Source of the DNA: JBOFLG01 sp051657745
GTDB taxonomy: Bacteria; Actinomycetota; Actinomycetes; Actinomycetales; Dermatophilaceae
Length of the DNA stretch: 64,000 nt
Assembly (NCBI GenBank): GCA_051657745.1
Contig: JBOFLG010000111.1
Location: 1-64,000, forward strand
Direction: 5' to 3'
The notes below the pieces were generated by a model. The model had not been told where the DNA came from and ran no database searches. It was given only the letters and a program-made list of their open reading frames with translations. Both the position numbers and the translations under genes were made by a program. Of this stretch, positions 17,417 to 26,205 are shown one piece after another. The first letter of the stretch is position 1. Every line of letters starts with the position of its first letter.

Positions 17417-18385
17417 GTGGCCGAGACTGAGGCGGCGCTGACATCCGACATGACTGCACGTCACCAGGCCGAGCGTCAGCGGCAGGCGGGTTCGTCGGCC
17501 GAGGCGGCAAACCCCGAGCACTCCCAGGGGTTCGATACTGATGGTCATCTCGGCGCCACGGGTCGGCCGATGCCCGAGTTTCCCGAGCCTGCGCCACTCG
17601 CGTCGCACGGGCCGGCGCGAATCATTGCGATGTGCAACCAGAAGGGCGGCGTCGGCAAAACGACCACCACGATCAACCTCGGCGCCGCGCTCGCCGAAGC
17701 GGGGCGCCGCGTACTGCTCGTCGACTTCGACCCTCAGGGCGCGTTGTCGGTGGGCCTTGGTATCCCTACCCACCAACTCGAGACCACCGTCTACACCCTG
17801 ATCACCGGGCACGGCGTCACCGTGCACGACGTCATCCAGCACACTCGGGTCCCGGATCTGGACATCCTTCCCGCCAATATCGACCTCTCCGCCGCCGAGG
17901 TACAGCTGGTGGGCGAGGTGGCCCGGGAACAGATCCTGGCGCGGGTGCTGCGGCCGGTGCTCGACGACTACGACGTGGTGCTCATCGACTGTCAGCCGTC
18001 GCTCGGACTGCTCACGATCAATGCACTCACCGCTGCGCACGGCGTGATCATCCCCCTCGAGTGTGAGTTCTTCGCAATGCGCGGCGTGGCGCTGCTCGTG
18101 GAGACCATCGAGAAGATCACCGACCGGCTCAACCCCCGACTACAGGTCGACGGCATCCTGGCCACGATGTACGACGGCCGCACGCTGCACTCGCGCGAGG
18201 TGGTGGCGAGTGTTGTCGAGCATTTCAGTGACCGGGTGTTCCACACCGTTATCTCGCGCACCGTGAAGTTCCCCGACGCCACGCTTGCCGCAGAACCGAT
18301 CACCACCTACGACGCAACCCACAAAGGGGCCGACGCTTACCGCCAGCTAGCCCGCGAGCTGATCGCGCGGGGCGGGGCGGCCTGA
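17417..18385 (+). CDS. parA: ParA/Soj-family ATPase
   Basis: This is a deviant Walker A ATPase of the chromosome-partitioning family. Of 322 residues, the first 65 or so are a disordered extension; the core follows with CNQKGGVGKTTTTINLGAALAEAG, the Walker B region DVVLIDCQPSLG and LLVDFDPQG. No ParB gene is adjacent. In actinobacteria this paralogue sits with scpAB rather than at oriC and probably acts with condensin. GTG 17417 has GGGAG at 5 bases; GTG 17411 is an alternative. A TAGGGT hexamer right after the xerD stop may be an internal promoter. Confidence 0.9.
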   Translation: MAETEAALTSDMTARHQAERQRQAGSSAEAANPEHSQGFDTDGHLGATGRPMPEFPEPAPLASHGPARIIAMCNQKGGVGKTTTTINLGAALAEAGRRVLLVDFDPQGALSVGLGIPTHQLETTVYTLITGHGVTVHDVIQHTRVPDLDILPANIDLSAAEVQLVGEVAREQILARVLRPVLDDYDVVLIDCQPSLGLLTINALTAAHGVIIPLECEFFAMRGVALLVETIEKITDRLNPRLQVDGILATMYDGRTLHSREVVASVVEHFSDRVFHTVISRTVKFPDATLAAEPITTYDATHKGADAYRQLARELIARGGAA

Positions 18386-18390
18386 CCAGG

Positions 18391-19353
18391 ATGACGACAC
18401 CGCCCCCCGAGACGGCCGGGGGCGAGGCACCCGCTGCGCCGCACGACCCCGCGGTACCCGGCGGGGTCCTGACCCGGCGCGCACCGACCGCAGTATTCGA
18501 GGTCGATGTCGGTGTCTTCTCCGGCCCCTTCGACCTGCTCCTCGGCCTGATCGGCAAGCACCAGCTCGACATCACCGAGATCGCGCTCGCCACCGTGACC
18601 GACGAGTTCATTGCGCATATCCGAGCGGCCCGAAACACTGAGGCGGGCTGGGACCTCTCCCAGGCGTCCGAGTTCCTCGTCGTTGCCGCGACTCTGCTCG
18701 ACCTCAAAGCGTCCAGGCTCCTTCCACAGACCGGCCCCGACGACGACGACGATCTCGCGCTCATCGAGGCACGCGACCTCTTGTTCGCCCGGCTGCTGCA
18801 ATACCGGGCGTTCAAAGACATCGCTCACACCTTCAGCCACCGGATGGCCACCGCGGGGCGAATTCACCCCCGTGCCGTCGCACTGGAGCCACACCTCGCC
18901 GCATTGCTCCCCGAACTGGTCATGACCGTCACACCGGAGCAGTTGGCGCGGCTGGCCGCCCGCGCAGAGGCGCCGAAAGTGGCACCTACGGTCGGGCTCG
19001 CCCACCTCCACGCGCCAGCGGTGTCCGTGCGGGAACAAGCGAGCGTCATTGCCGCCCGACTTCGCCGGGACCGGGTCGCATCGTTCCGCGCTCTCGTCGC
19101 CGACGCCGACTCCACCGTCGTTGTCGTCGCCCGGTTTCTCGCCCTTCTCGAACTGTTCCGGGACGCGTCGGTCACCTTCGAGCAAGTCGAGGCGCTCGGC
19201 GAGTTGACGGTGCGCTGGACCGGCGCCGATGACGGCGATGTCGAGGTCAGCGACGAGTTCGACGAGCCGGCACCATCCGGCGGGCCGGCACCATCCGCCG
19301 GGCAGCCACCATCCGGCGGGCCTGCGCCGACCTACACCGAGGAGCCGTCATGA
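18391..19353 (+). CDS. scpA: Segregation and condensation protein ScpA
   Basis: ScpA is the kleisin that bridges SMC heads in the bacterial condensin complex. The 320 residues include the conserved N-terminal signature FEVDVGVFSGPFDLLLGLIGKHQLDITEIALATVTDEFIAH, the ASEFLVVAATLLDLKASRLLP helix, and a winged-helix C-terminus. The tail after about residue 290 contains repeats of a PSGGPAPSAG type, low-complexity and probably disordered. The stop overlaps the scpB start. SMC itself is outside the window. Confidence 0.95.
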   Translation: MTTPPPETAGGEAPAAPHDPAVPGGVLTRRAPTAVFEVDVGVFSGPFDLLLGLIGKHQLDITEIALATVTDEFIAHIRAARNTEAGWDLSQASEFLVVAATLLDLKASRLLPQTGPDDDDDLALIEARDLLFARLLQYRAFKDIAHTFSHRMATAGRIHPRAVALEPHLAALLPELVMTVTPEQLARLAARAEAPKVAPTVGLAHLHAPAVSVREQASVIAARLRRDRVASFRALVADADSTVVVVARFLALLELFRDASVTFEQVEALGELTVRWTGADDGDVEVSDEFDEPAPSGGPAPSAGQPPSGGPAPTYTEEPS

Positions 19354-20012
19354 CGACCGACCCCGCGGCCGCCGAGACCGATGGTCTCGCCGCGCCGGCG
19401 CCATCCAGAGCATCCTCCGCGGACCCCGCCGACCAGCTCGCGTTCGACGTGGCGGACTTCCCCGGCGGCATCCCCGGAGCCATCGAGGCGGTGCTGATGG
19501 TGGTCGATGAGCCGGTGACCACAGCGGCTCTGGCCACCGCGCTCGAACAGCCGGTCCCTGACATCGACGCGGCGTTGGCCAGCCTGGAGGAAGGCTACGC
19601 CGCCCAGCACCGGGGCTTCATGCTGCGCCAGGTCGGCGGCGGGTGGCGGATGTACAGCAGGCACGAGTACGCACCCGTGGTCGAACGGTTCGTGCTCGAC
19701 GGACAACAGGCGCGACTCACCCAAGCCGCGCTGGAGACCCTGGCTGTGATCGCCTACCGACAACCGGTCTCGCGGTCCCGGGTCTCGGCTGTTCGGGGTG
19801 TCAATGTCGATGGTGTCGTTCGGACTCTGCTCACCCGCGGGCTGGTCTGTGAGGTGGGGCAGGACGAGGAATCGACCGCCACGTTGTACGGCACCACGTC
19901 GACATTCCTCGAGCGGCTCGGTCTCAGCAGCCTCGACGACCTGCCGGCGCTGGCCCCGTTCCTCCCGGAGGTCGACGCGCTGGACGACATCGCCGACGGC
20001 GGCCACCGGTGA
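19350..20012 (+). CDS. scpB: Segregation and condensation protein ScpB
   Basis: ScpB is the dimeric winged-helix partner of ScpA in SMC-ScpAB. The 220 residues include GAIEAVLMVVDEPVTTAALATAL, the RMYSRHEYAPVVERFV segment and the central family motif QARLTQAALETLAVIAYRQPVSRSRVSAVRGVNVDGVVRTLLTRGLV. The ATG overlaps the scpA stop and the stop overlaps the rluB start. An Ala/Pro-rich N-terminal extension of about 35 residues is typical of actinobacteria. Confidence 0.95.
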   Translation: MTTDPAAAETDGLAAPAPSRASSADPADQLAFDVADFPGGIPGAIEAVLMVVDEPVTTAALATALEQPVPDIDAALASLEEGYAAQHRGFMLRQVGGGWRMYSRHEYAPVVERFVLDGQQARLTQAALETLAVIAYRQPVSRSRVSAVRGVNVDGVVRTLLTRGLVCEVGQDEESTATLYGTTSTFLERLGLSSLDDLPALAPFLPEVDALDDIADGGHR

Positions 20013-20926
20013 CGCCGCCGGCGTCGCGCGGGCGGGCGGCATCCGGGCGCGGGTCGGGACGTTCGCCATCCGGTCGGGATGGCGGAACGTCGGCGGATGC
20101 GGGGCGTGGCACTGGCGGACGACGGGCGAGGGGCACGACTCGACCGAGCCAGCCCACTCGCCCGAAGGCCGCACCGGACCGCGCCACCGTGGACGTCCAC
20201 GACCCCGAGGGCGTGCGGCTGCAGAAGTTGCTCGCCGCTGCCGGAGTCGGGTCCCGTCGAGTGTGCGAGAACCTGATCGCGGCAGGCCGGGTCACGGTCG
20301 ACGGCCAGGTGGTCACCGAGCTGGGGGTCCGGATCCGACCCACCCAGGTCGTCCACGTCGATGGGGAGCGGGTGCAGCTCGATGAGTCACGGGTGTACCT
20401 CGCCTTCAACAAACCGCTCGGCGTGGTCACCTCGATGAGCGACGAGCTCGGCCGCGCCGATATCGGCGACTTCGTCGGCGGCCGCAAGGAACGGCTGTTC
20501 CACGTCGGAAGACTCGACGCCGACACCGAGGGCCTGCTGCTCCTGACCAACGACGGCGACCTCGCGCACCGCCTCCAGCACCCGCAGTACGGCGTGCTCA
20601 AGACGTACCGTGCCGTGGTTCCTGGGCCGCTGCCGCGCGACCTGGGGCGACGGCTGCGCGCCGGCGTCGCGCTGGAGGATGGCCCGGTGGCGGTCGACTC
20701 GTTCACAGTGGTCGACTCGCAGCCTGGCAAAGCGCTCGTCGAGGTGGTCCTCCATGAGGGCCGTAAGCACATCGTCCGCCGGATGCTCGACGAAGTGGGC
20801 CATCCAGTGATCTCCCTGGTGCGCACCCAGGTCGGGCCGATCCGGCTCGGTGACACCAGGCCAGGGCGATGGCGAACCCTGTCGTCGACCGAGGTGGCCG
20901 CTCTCTACCGGGCCGCGGGACTGTGA
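20009..20926 (+). CDS. rluB: 23S rRNA pseudouridine synthase (RluB/RsuA type)
   Basis: The enzyme isomerises a uridine in ribosomal RNA. The 305 residues begin with a basic Gly/Arg-rich disordered region of about 65 residues, then an S4 RNA-binding domain (VRLQKLLAAAGVGSRRVCENLIAAGRV) and the catalytic domain with GRLDADTEGLLLLTNDG carrying the catalytic aspartate, followed by VVLHEGRKHIVRRML. The GTG overlaps scpB and the stop overlaps tyrA, so it belongs to the same translationally coupled run. Target position (RluB versus RsuA) is inferred from scpB linkage. Confidence 0.92.
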   Translation: MTPPASRGRAASGRGSGRSPSGRDGGTSADAGRGTGGRRARGTTRPSQPTRPKAAPDRATVDVHDPEGVRLQKLLAAAGVGSRRVCENLIAAGRVTVDGQVVTELGVRIRPTQVVHVDGERVQLDESRVYLAFNKPLGVVTSMSDELGRADIGDFVGGRKERLFHVGRLDADTEGLLLLTNDGDLAHRLQHPQYGVLKTYRAVVPGPLPRDLGRRLRAGVALEDGPVAVDSFTVVDSQPGKALVEVVLHEGRKHIVRRMLDEVGHPVISLVRTQVGPIRLGDTRPGRWRTLSSTEVAALYRAAGL

Positions 20927-22005
20927 GGCGGGTCCATGTCGTCGGCTGTGGCCTGCTCGGGACGAGCGTCGGGCTCGCGCTCACCCGACTCGGTGACGAC
21001 GTCACCCTCGAGGACGTCATCCCCACGCATGCCGCGCTGGCGCGTGACCTCGCCGCCGGACGATTAGACCCGGATGGCGCGACCACGCCCGAGCTGGTCG
21101 TGGTCGCCACCCCACCCGACGTCACGGCCGGGTGCGTCGCGGCGGCACTGCGGCGGTGGCCGGCTGCGGTCGTCACTGACGTCGCGTCGGTCAAAGGTGC
21201 CGTCGTCAGCGCGCTCCGGACCCGCGAAACCGATCTGATGCGCTACTGCGGCTCGCACCCGATGGCGGGCCGGGAACGCTCCGGCGCAATGTCCGGGCGG
21301 CACGACCTCTTCGACGGGCGGGCGTGGGTGCTGACCCCGACCATCGAGACGTCGCCGGCCGCGGTTGATCTGGTGACCTCGGTGGCCCGGTCGGTCGGCG
21401 CGGCGGTGGTGGTGATGTCACCGGAGGCCCATGACGCTGCCGTGGCCGCCGTGTCCCATGTGCCACAGCTCGTCGCTAGCCTCGTCGCGGCCCGGCTCGA
21501 CACCATCGACGATGGCGCGCTTGCCCTCGCCGGACAGGGGCTGCGCGACGTGACCCGAATCGCGGCCAGCGACCCGCACCTGTGGACCCAGATCCTCGCC
21601 GGGAACGCCACCGCAGTGCGGGCGGTGCTGGCCGAGCTCGGGGCGGAACTCGCTCACGTGGTCACCGCGTTAGCTCACCTCGAGAGCCTCGACGACGTAC
21701 CAGGCGCCCGAGGGACGATCGCCGGCGTGATCGCCGCGGGTAACGCCGGCCAGGCCCGCATCCCCGGCAAGCACGGTGCCGCCCCGACCACCTACACGAC
21801 CGTGCGAGTGCTGGTCCCCGACGAGCCGAACCAGCTCGGACGCCTCTTCGCCGACATCGGTAACGTCGGCGCCAACATCGAGGAGTTCCACCTCGACCAC
21901 AGCCTCGGGCAGGCGTTCGGCTTGGCGGAGGTCGACGTGCTCCCCGGCGCCGCCGCTGGTCTGGAGGCCGCGCTCGTCGAACGCGGCTGGCGTCTGCACG
22001 ACTGA
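20923..22005 (+). CDS. tyrA: Prephenate dehydrogenase with ACT domain
   Basis: This NAD-dependent enzyme oxidatively decarboxylates prephenate in tyrosine synthesis. The 360 residues contain the Rossmann glycines VHVVGCGLLGTSVGLALTRLG, the active-site region CGSHPMAGRERSG and HVPQLVASLVAARL, then a C-terminal ACT domain (YTTVRVLVPDEPNQLGRLFADIGNVGANIEEF) expected to bind tyrosine for feedback control. GTG 20923 overlaps the rluB stop (GTGA); the longer frame to 20869 is inside rluB. An 8-bp hairpin follows the stop. Confidence 0.93.
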   Translation: MRRVHVVGCGLLGTSVGLALTRLGDDVTLEDVIPTHAALARDLAAGRLDPDGATTPELVVVATPPDVTAGCVAAALRRWPAAVVTDVASVKGAVVSALRTRETDLMRYCGSHPMAGRERSGAMSGRHDLFDGRAWVLTPTIETSPAAVDLVTSVARSVGAAVVVMSPEAHDAAVAAVSHVPQLVASLVAARLDTIDDGALALAGQGLRDVTRIAASDPHLWTQILAGNATAVRAVLAELGAELAHVVTALAHLESLDDVPGARGTIAGVIAAGNAGQARIPGKHGAAPTTYTTVRVLVPDEPNQLGRLFADIGNVGANIEEFHLDHSLGQAFGLAEVDVLPGAAAGLEAALVERGWRLHD

Positions 22006-22007
22006 GC

Positions 22008-22027
22008 TGCCCCAGTAGTCTGGGGCA
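22008..22027 (+). repeat. Perfect hairpin between tyrA and cmk
   Basis: TGCCCCAG and CTGGGGCA form an 8-bp perfect stem around the loop TAGT, starting two bases after the tyrA stop and ending two bases before the cmk ATG. TAGTCT across the loop could be a -10 element. The structure could terminate, attenuate, or be an operator. Confidence 0.7.
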
Positions 22028-22029
22028 CC

Positions 22030-22746
22030 ATGACGACGACCGGCACCGCACCGTTGACGATCGCCATCGACGGGCCGTCCGGGTCGGGCAAGAGCAGCGT
22101 GTCCCGGGCAGTCGCCGGCCGCCTCGGTATCGGGTACGTCGACACTGGTGCGACGTATCGGGCACTCACCTGGTGGTGCCTCGACCGTGGCATCGACCTC
22201 ACCGACACCACGGCAGTGGCCGATGCCGCTCGTGCGCTCCCGCTCGTTCTCGGCACCGACCCGGCCGCTCCCGCGGTGAGCGTCGATGGCACCGACGTCA
22301 GTGCCGGCATCCGCACCACCGAGGTGAGTACCGCGGTGTCGACCGTAGCCACCAACCGTCAGGTGCGGCCGGTGCTGCAGCGGCTCCAACGAGACCTGAT
22401 GGCCCAGGTCGGGGAGGCCACCGGCGGGGTGGTCGCCGAGGGCCGCGACATCACCACGGTCGTGGCCCCCGAGGCCCGAGTGCGAGTGCTCCTCACCGCC
22501 TCACCCGAGGCACGGCTACGCCGCCGCTCGACCGAGTTGCATGGCCGCGCCGACGACCAGGCAGTCGAGTCGACCCGCGACCAGGTGCTGCGGAGGGACC
22601 GCGATGACTCCACCGTGTCATCGTTCGCCGAAGCCGCCGACGGGGTCGTGCTGGTCGACACCTCAGATCTCGACTTCGACGAGAGCGTCGCGGCCGTGCT
22701 CGACGTCGTCGCCGAGGCCACCGCCGCGCACCCGGTGCACCGATAG
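22030..22746 (+). CDS. cmk: Cytidylate kinase
   Basis: Cmk phosphorylates CMP and dCMP using ATP. The 238 residues hold the P-loop IDGPSGSGKSSVSRAVAGRLG (about 11-31), GYVDTGATYRALTWW, the NMP-binding insert with TNRQVRPVLQRLQRDLM and VAEGRDITTVVAPEA, and the lid region RRSTELHGRAD. There is no clear ribosome site; a hairpin ends two bases before the ATG. der follows 28 bases downstream, the same cmk-der order seen in mycobacteria. Confidence 0.94.
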   Translation: MTTTGTAPLTIAIDGPSGSGKSSVSRAVAGRLGIGYVDTGATYRALTWWCLDRGIDLTDTTAVADAARALPLVLGTDPAAPAVSVDGTDVSAGIRTTEVSTAVSTVATNRQVRPVLQRLQRDLMAQVGEATGGVVAEGRDITTVVAPEARVRVLLTASPEARLRRRSTELHGRADDQAVESTRDQVLRRDRDDSTVSSFAEAADGVVLVDTSDLDFDESVAAVLDVVAEATAAHPVHR

Positions 22747-22774
22747 GACAGCCCGGGTAGGCGAGAATGGCGCG

Positions 22775-24247
22775 GTGACCATCAAGAACGCCGCGCCCCA
22801 GACTCAGGACCCAGCCGCCGTCGAGCGCGCGCTGCGGGTCGGGCTCGAGGACTTCGAGCTGAGCGAGGCGGACCGCGCGATCCTCGACCTGGGCGACGAC
22901 GCGTCATCCGAACCGGATGACGCGGGTCCGGCGCCGGTGGTGGCCGTCGTCGGTCGGCCCAACGTGGGCAAGTCGACCCTGGTCAACCGGATCCTCGGGC
23001 GGCGCGAGGCCGTGGTCGAGGATGTCCCCGGCGTCACCCGTGACCGAGTGGCCTACGACGCCGACTGGGCCGGGCGTCGGTTCACTCTCGTCGACACCGG
23101 CGGCTGGGCGCTTGACGCCACCGGTATCCACCTGCGGGTCGCCGAACAGGCTGAGGTCGCCGTCGAGCTCGCCGACGCGGTCCTGTTGGTCGTCGATGCG
23201 GTGGTTGGCGCGACTGATGACGACGAAGCCGTGGTCAAGCTGCTTCGTCGCTCCGGGCGACCGGTGGTGCTGGTAGCCAACAAGGTCGATGACCAACGCA
23301 CCGAGGCCGACGCCGCCGCGTTGTGGAACCTGGGCCTGGGCCAGCCTTGGCCGGTGTCAGCGCTGCACGGCCGGGGGAGCGGTGACCTGCTCGATGCGCT
23401 GCTCGAGGTGCTGCCACCGGTGTCGCAGGTCGGCGGTCTGGACGGCCCGGACGGGCCTCGCCGGGTGGCGCTGCTGGGGCGGCCGAACGTCGGCAAGTCC
23501 TCGATGCTCAACAAGCTCGTCGGGTCGCAGCGGGTCGTTGTCGACGAGGTCGCCGGCACGACGCGCGACCCGGTCGATGAGCTGGTCGAATTGGCTGGGC
23601 GCACCTGGCGGTTCGTTGACACCGCCGGCATCCGGCGTCGCGTTCATCACACGCGTGGCGCCGATTTCTACGCGTCGCTGCGCACCCGGACCGCGCTCGA
23701 GAAGGCCGAGGTGGCGGTGGTGCTCGTCGATGCCGCCGAGACGATCACCGAGCAGGACGTCCGCGTCATCCAACAGGTCATCGACGCCGGGCGCGCGCTC
23801 GTCATTGCGTACAACAAGTGGGATCTCACCGACGAGGAGCGGCGTCACTTCCTCGAACGTGAGATTGAGCGTGACCTGGTGCAGGTGCCGTGGGCTCCTC
23901 GAGTGAATGTGTCCGCACGCACCGGGCGACACGTGGAGAAGTTGGTGCCCGCGCTGGACACGGCCCTCGAGTCGTGGGAAACCCGCGTGTCGACCGGGCG
24001 GCTCAATGCCTTCCTCGGTGAAGTCGTCGCAGCCCATCCGCACCCGGTTCGCGGCGGGAAGCAGCCGCGCATTCTGTTCGCCACCCAGGTCAGCACCCGG
24101 CCGCCGCGATTCGTCGTGTTCGCGTCGGGGTTCATCGAGGCCGGGTATCGGCGTTTCGTCGAGCGGCGGCTGCGCGAGGAGTTCGGCTTCGAGGGCACGC
24201 CTATCGAGGTGTCGGTGCGGGTCCGCGAGAAGCGCTCTCGCCGCTGA
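22775..24247 (+). CDS. der: Ribosome biogenesis GTPase Der
   Basis: Der (EngA) is a double-GTPase needed for large ribosomal subunit maturation. The 490 residues carry two G domains: the first with GRPNVGKSTLVNRILGRR, DTGGW and NKVD, the second with GRPNVGKSSMLNKLVGSQ, DTAGIRRR and NKWD, then the KH-like C-terminal domain ending RVREKRSRR. An acidic N-terminal extension of about 50 residues precedes the first G domain. GTG 22775 is preferred; the frame open to 22541 lies inside cmk. GAGAAT six bases before the GTG may be a weak leaderless -10. Confidence 0.95.
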   Translation: MTIKNAAPQTQDPAAVERALRVGLEDFELSEADRAILDLGDDASSEPDDAGPAPVVAVVGRPNVGKSTLVNRILGRREAVVEDVPGVTRDRVAYDADWAGRRFTLVDTGGWALDATGIHLRVAEQAEVAVELADAVLLVVDAVVGATDDDEAVVKLLRRSGRPVVLVANKVDDQRTEADAAALWNLGLGQPWPVSALHGRGSGDLLDALLEVLPPVSQVGGLDGPDGPRRVALLGRPNVGKSSMLNKLVGSQRVVVDEVAGTTRDPVDELVELAGRTWRFVDTAGIRRRVHHTRGADFYASLRTRTALEKAEVAVVLVDAAETITEQDVRVIQQVIDAGRALVIAYNKWDLTDEERRHFLEREIERDLVQVPWAPRVNVSARTGRHVEKLVPALDTALESWETRVSTGRLNAFLGEVVAAHPHPVRGGKQPRILFATQVSTRPPRFVVFASGFIEAGYRRFVERRLREEFGFEGTPIEVSVRVREKRSRR

Positions 24248-24459
24248 CCCAGCCACCTCACCGTCCCGCCCGCGCCCGCAACTGTCAGGTGCGCCGGCCG
24301 TTGACAGGAGGGTGACCATGAAGGTCAGGGCGTCAACCGGACGCGCGAGGCACCCGCACCGGGTCACTGTCGCGAGCCGAAACCACACACGCCAGGCGAT
24401 TCGGCCGGCTCGTCGGTGGTGGGATAAGGTTTCGAGCGCTCCCGCGAGGGAGCAAGCCA
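24248..24459 (+). other. Intergenic region before tRNA-Pro
   Basis: The stretch has no convincing gene. A 54-codon frame from ATG 24318 with a GGAGG site runs into the tRNA and is rejected. TAAGGT at about 24425 may be the -10 of the tRNA promoter; TTGACA at 24301 is not correctly spaced from it. Confidence 0.4.
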
Positions 24460-24533
<74 letters not shown>

Positions 24534-24547
24534 CGGCGGTTGTTACA

Positions 24548-24589
24548 GACCACGGGCCGTTCCGCACGGGTGCGGAACGGCCCGTGGTC
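24548..24589 (+). terminator. Strong terminator after tRNA-Pro
   Basis: A perfect 20-bp inverted repeat (24548-24567 with 24570-24589, two-base centre) follows the tRNA by 14 bases. The core arms read CCACGGGCCGTTCCGCAC and its complement. There is no U-tract. It would terminate the tRNA transcript before pgsA. Confidence 0.8.
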
Positions 24590-24615
24590 GTGCCAGGGGC
24601 CCCCGGAACCGGCGC

Positions 24616-24621
24616 TAGCAT
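24616..24621 (+). promoter_or_regulatory. Leaderless -10 element of pgsA
   Basis: TAGCAT is followed by 7 bases and ATG at 24629. No Shine-Dalgarno sequence is present. The element lies just after the tRNA terminator, as expected for an independent promoter. Confidence 0.6.
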
Positions 24622-24628
24622 CGTGTGC

Positions 24629-25228
24629 ATGTCCACGGGGGCTCCGCAGGAGCAGATCAGCACACGACTGCTGACCGTGCCGAACGTGCTGTCGGTGCTG
24701 CGCCTGGTGAGTGTCCCCGGATTTCTGTGGGCAATCCTCACCGAGCGCGACGGACTGGCCCTGATTCTGCTGATGGGGTCAGGCATCACCGACTACCTCG
24801 ACGGCAAACTGGCGCGCCGGTACGGGCTGGAGTCTCGGCTGGGCCAGTTGCTCGACCCAGTAGCCGACCGGCTTTACATCGTGTCGAGCCTGACCGGCCT
24901 GGCGTTGCGGGAGATCGTCCCCTGGTGGCTGGTCGGCGTGCTGTTCGCCCGTGAGGTATTCACCGCAGCGGTCGTGCTGGTCGCCCGGCGGCACGGCTGG
25001 CTCGGTCTACCGGTCCACTTCGCCGGAAAGGCGGCCACACTCAGTCTGCTCTACGCTTTCCCGCTCCTCCTGCTCGCTGACGGCAGTTCGCCGGTAGCGC
25101 CGCTGGCCGAGCCGATCGGCTGGGCCTTTGCATGCTGGGGCGCCACGTTGTACTGGCTGGCCGGGGCGCTGTACGCGGTGCAGATTCGCCATCTTCTCGC
25201 CAAGTCGCCGCGGACGGTGGCGCGATGA
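24629..25228 (+). CDS. pgsA: CDP-alcohol phosphatidyltransferase
   Basis: The enzyme transfers a phosphatidyl group from CDP-diacylglycerol to an alcohol. The 199-residue multi-pass membrane protein has the family signature D-G-x2-A-R-x8-G-x3-D-x3-D in DYLDGKLARRYGLESRLGQLLDPVAD (residues about 53-78). The acceptor (glycerol phosphate, phosphatidylglycerol or inositol phosphate) cannot be settled from sequence; the position corresponds to pgsA2 of mycobacteria. ATG 24629 is supported by the leaderless -10; the open frame to 24476 runs back through the terminator and tRNA. The stop overlaps the DUF881 ATG. Confidence 0.88.
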   Translation: MSTGAPQEQISTRLLTVPNVLSVLRLVSVPGFLWAILTERDGLALILLMGSGITDYLDGKLARRYGLESRLGQLLDPVADRLYIVSSLTGLALREIVPWWLVGVLFAREVFTAAVVLVARRHGWLGLPVHFAGKAATLSLLYAFPLLLLADGSSPVAPLAEPIGWAFACWGATLYWLAGALYAVQIRHLLAKSPRTVAR

Positions 25229-26205
25229 GCAGCGAGCGACCTGCGAACGACGGGGCCACGTCTCGGCGTCCGGACGCGTCGATGACCTTGCTCACCACCA
25301 TGATGTCCCGTCCGCTCGACCCGGGATACGCCGCTATGGCGTCCCGACGGGAGGCAGCCGGACTGCCTCGGTCCACGCGCCTGCGGAGTCCCCGCCTCGT
25401 GATCGCGACCCTCAGCATCGGCCTAACCGTCGGGGCCTCGGCGGCGAGCCTCACTGCCGGGTCGTCGGGGCGCACGAGTAACGCTGATCTGGTCCGACAG
25501 ATCGAGGAGCGGCGCGCCGAGGCCGACACGCTCAGTGAACGTGCTAACAAGCTGGAAGGCGAAGTGGCCGGGCTCGAATCAACCGTGCTCGGTAACGACG
25601 CGGCGGCCGCTCACGCACGCGAACTCGCCGAGACCGTCGGCACGGTCGAGCTCGCCGGGCCGGGCGTGCGGCTCACCCTTGATGACGCACCGGGCGCTGA
25701 CGTCGAGACCGACGATGGTCGCGAGGCCGACAACGCCGATGGGCGGGTGCTCGCGAAGGATCTCCAGAATGTGGTGAACGCTCTCTGGCAGGCCGGAGCC
25801 GAGGCGGTGAGCATCAACGACCACCGCCTCACCTCCCTCTCCGCCATCCGGTTCGCCGGTCCGGCGATCATCGTCGATTCCAGGCCGCTGAACCGGCCCT
25901 ACGTGCTCACCGCTCTCGGTGACCCTGATCGGTTCCCGGATTCGTTCGCCGACGGCCCGGGCGGAAGTTACGTGTCGACGCTGCAAAGTACGTTCGGTAT
26001 TGCCGTGGACTCCAAGGTTGGTCGGTCGCTGAGGGTACCGGCATCGGGGGGCCTGACCACGCGCTACGCGGCGTCGGGGGATACTGGGACGGCATCCGCG
26101 TCGCCAGGCCCCACCACCACCCGAGGTGGTGCGACCGCTCGGCCCACGGATAGCCCGACCAGACCGGCCCCGGCCGTCGCCGAACCCGGAGGACAACGCC
26201 CGTGA
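25225..26205 (+). CDS. DUF881 membrane-anchored protein (first copy)
   Basis: The 326 residues have a cytoplasmic N-terminus of about 65 residues, one transmembrane helix (VIATLSIGLTVGASAASL), a coiled coil (residues about 90-130, VRQIEERRAEADTLSERANKLEGEVAGLES), and the DUF881 domain with GPGVRLTLDDAPG, NVVNALWQAGAEAVSINDHRLTSLSAIRFAGPAI and PPY-type NRPYVLTALGD. A Thr/Pro-rich tail of about 50 residues follows. The function is unknown; the family is tied to sporulation or cell-envelope loci in Gram-positive bacteria. It is coupled to pgsA and the next gene by overlaps. Confidence 0.87.
   Translation: MSSERPANDGATSRRPDASMTLLTTMMSRPLDPGYAAMASRREAAGLPRSTRLRSPRLVIATLSIGLTVGASAASLTAGSSGRTSNADLVRQIEERRAEADTLSERANKLEGEVAGLESTVLGNDAAAAHARELAETVGTVELAGPGVRLTLDDAPGADVETDDGREADNADGRVLAKDLQNVVNALWQAGAEAVSINDHRLTSLSAIRFAGPAIIVDSRPLNRPYVLTALGDPDRFPDSFADGPGGSYVSTLQSTFGIAVDSKVGRSLRVPASGGLTTRYAASGDTGTASASPGPTTTRGGATARPTDSPTRPAPAVAEPGGQRP

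Noticed and set aside
24301..24306. TTGACA as the -35 of the tRNA-Pro promoter
   Set aside because: No -10-like hexamer occurs 16-18 bp downstream. The only suitable -10 (about 24425) is far too distant.
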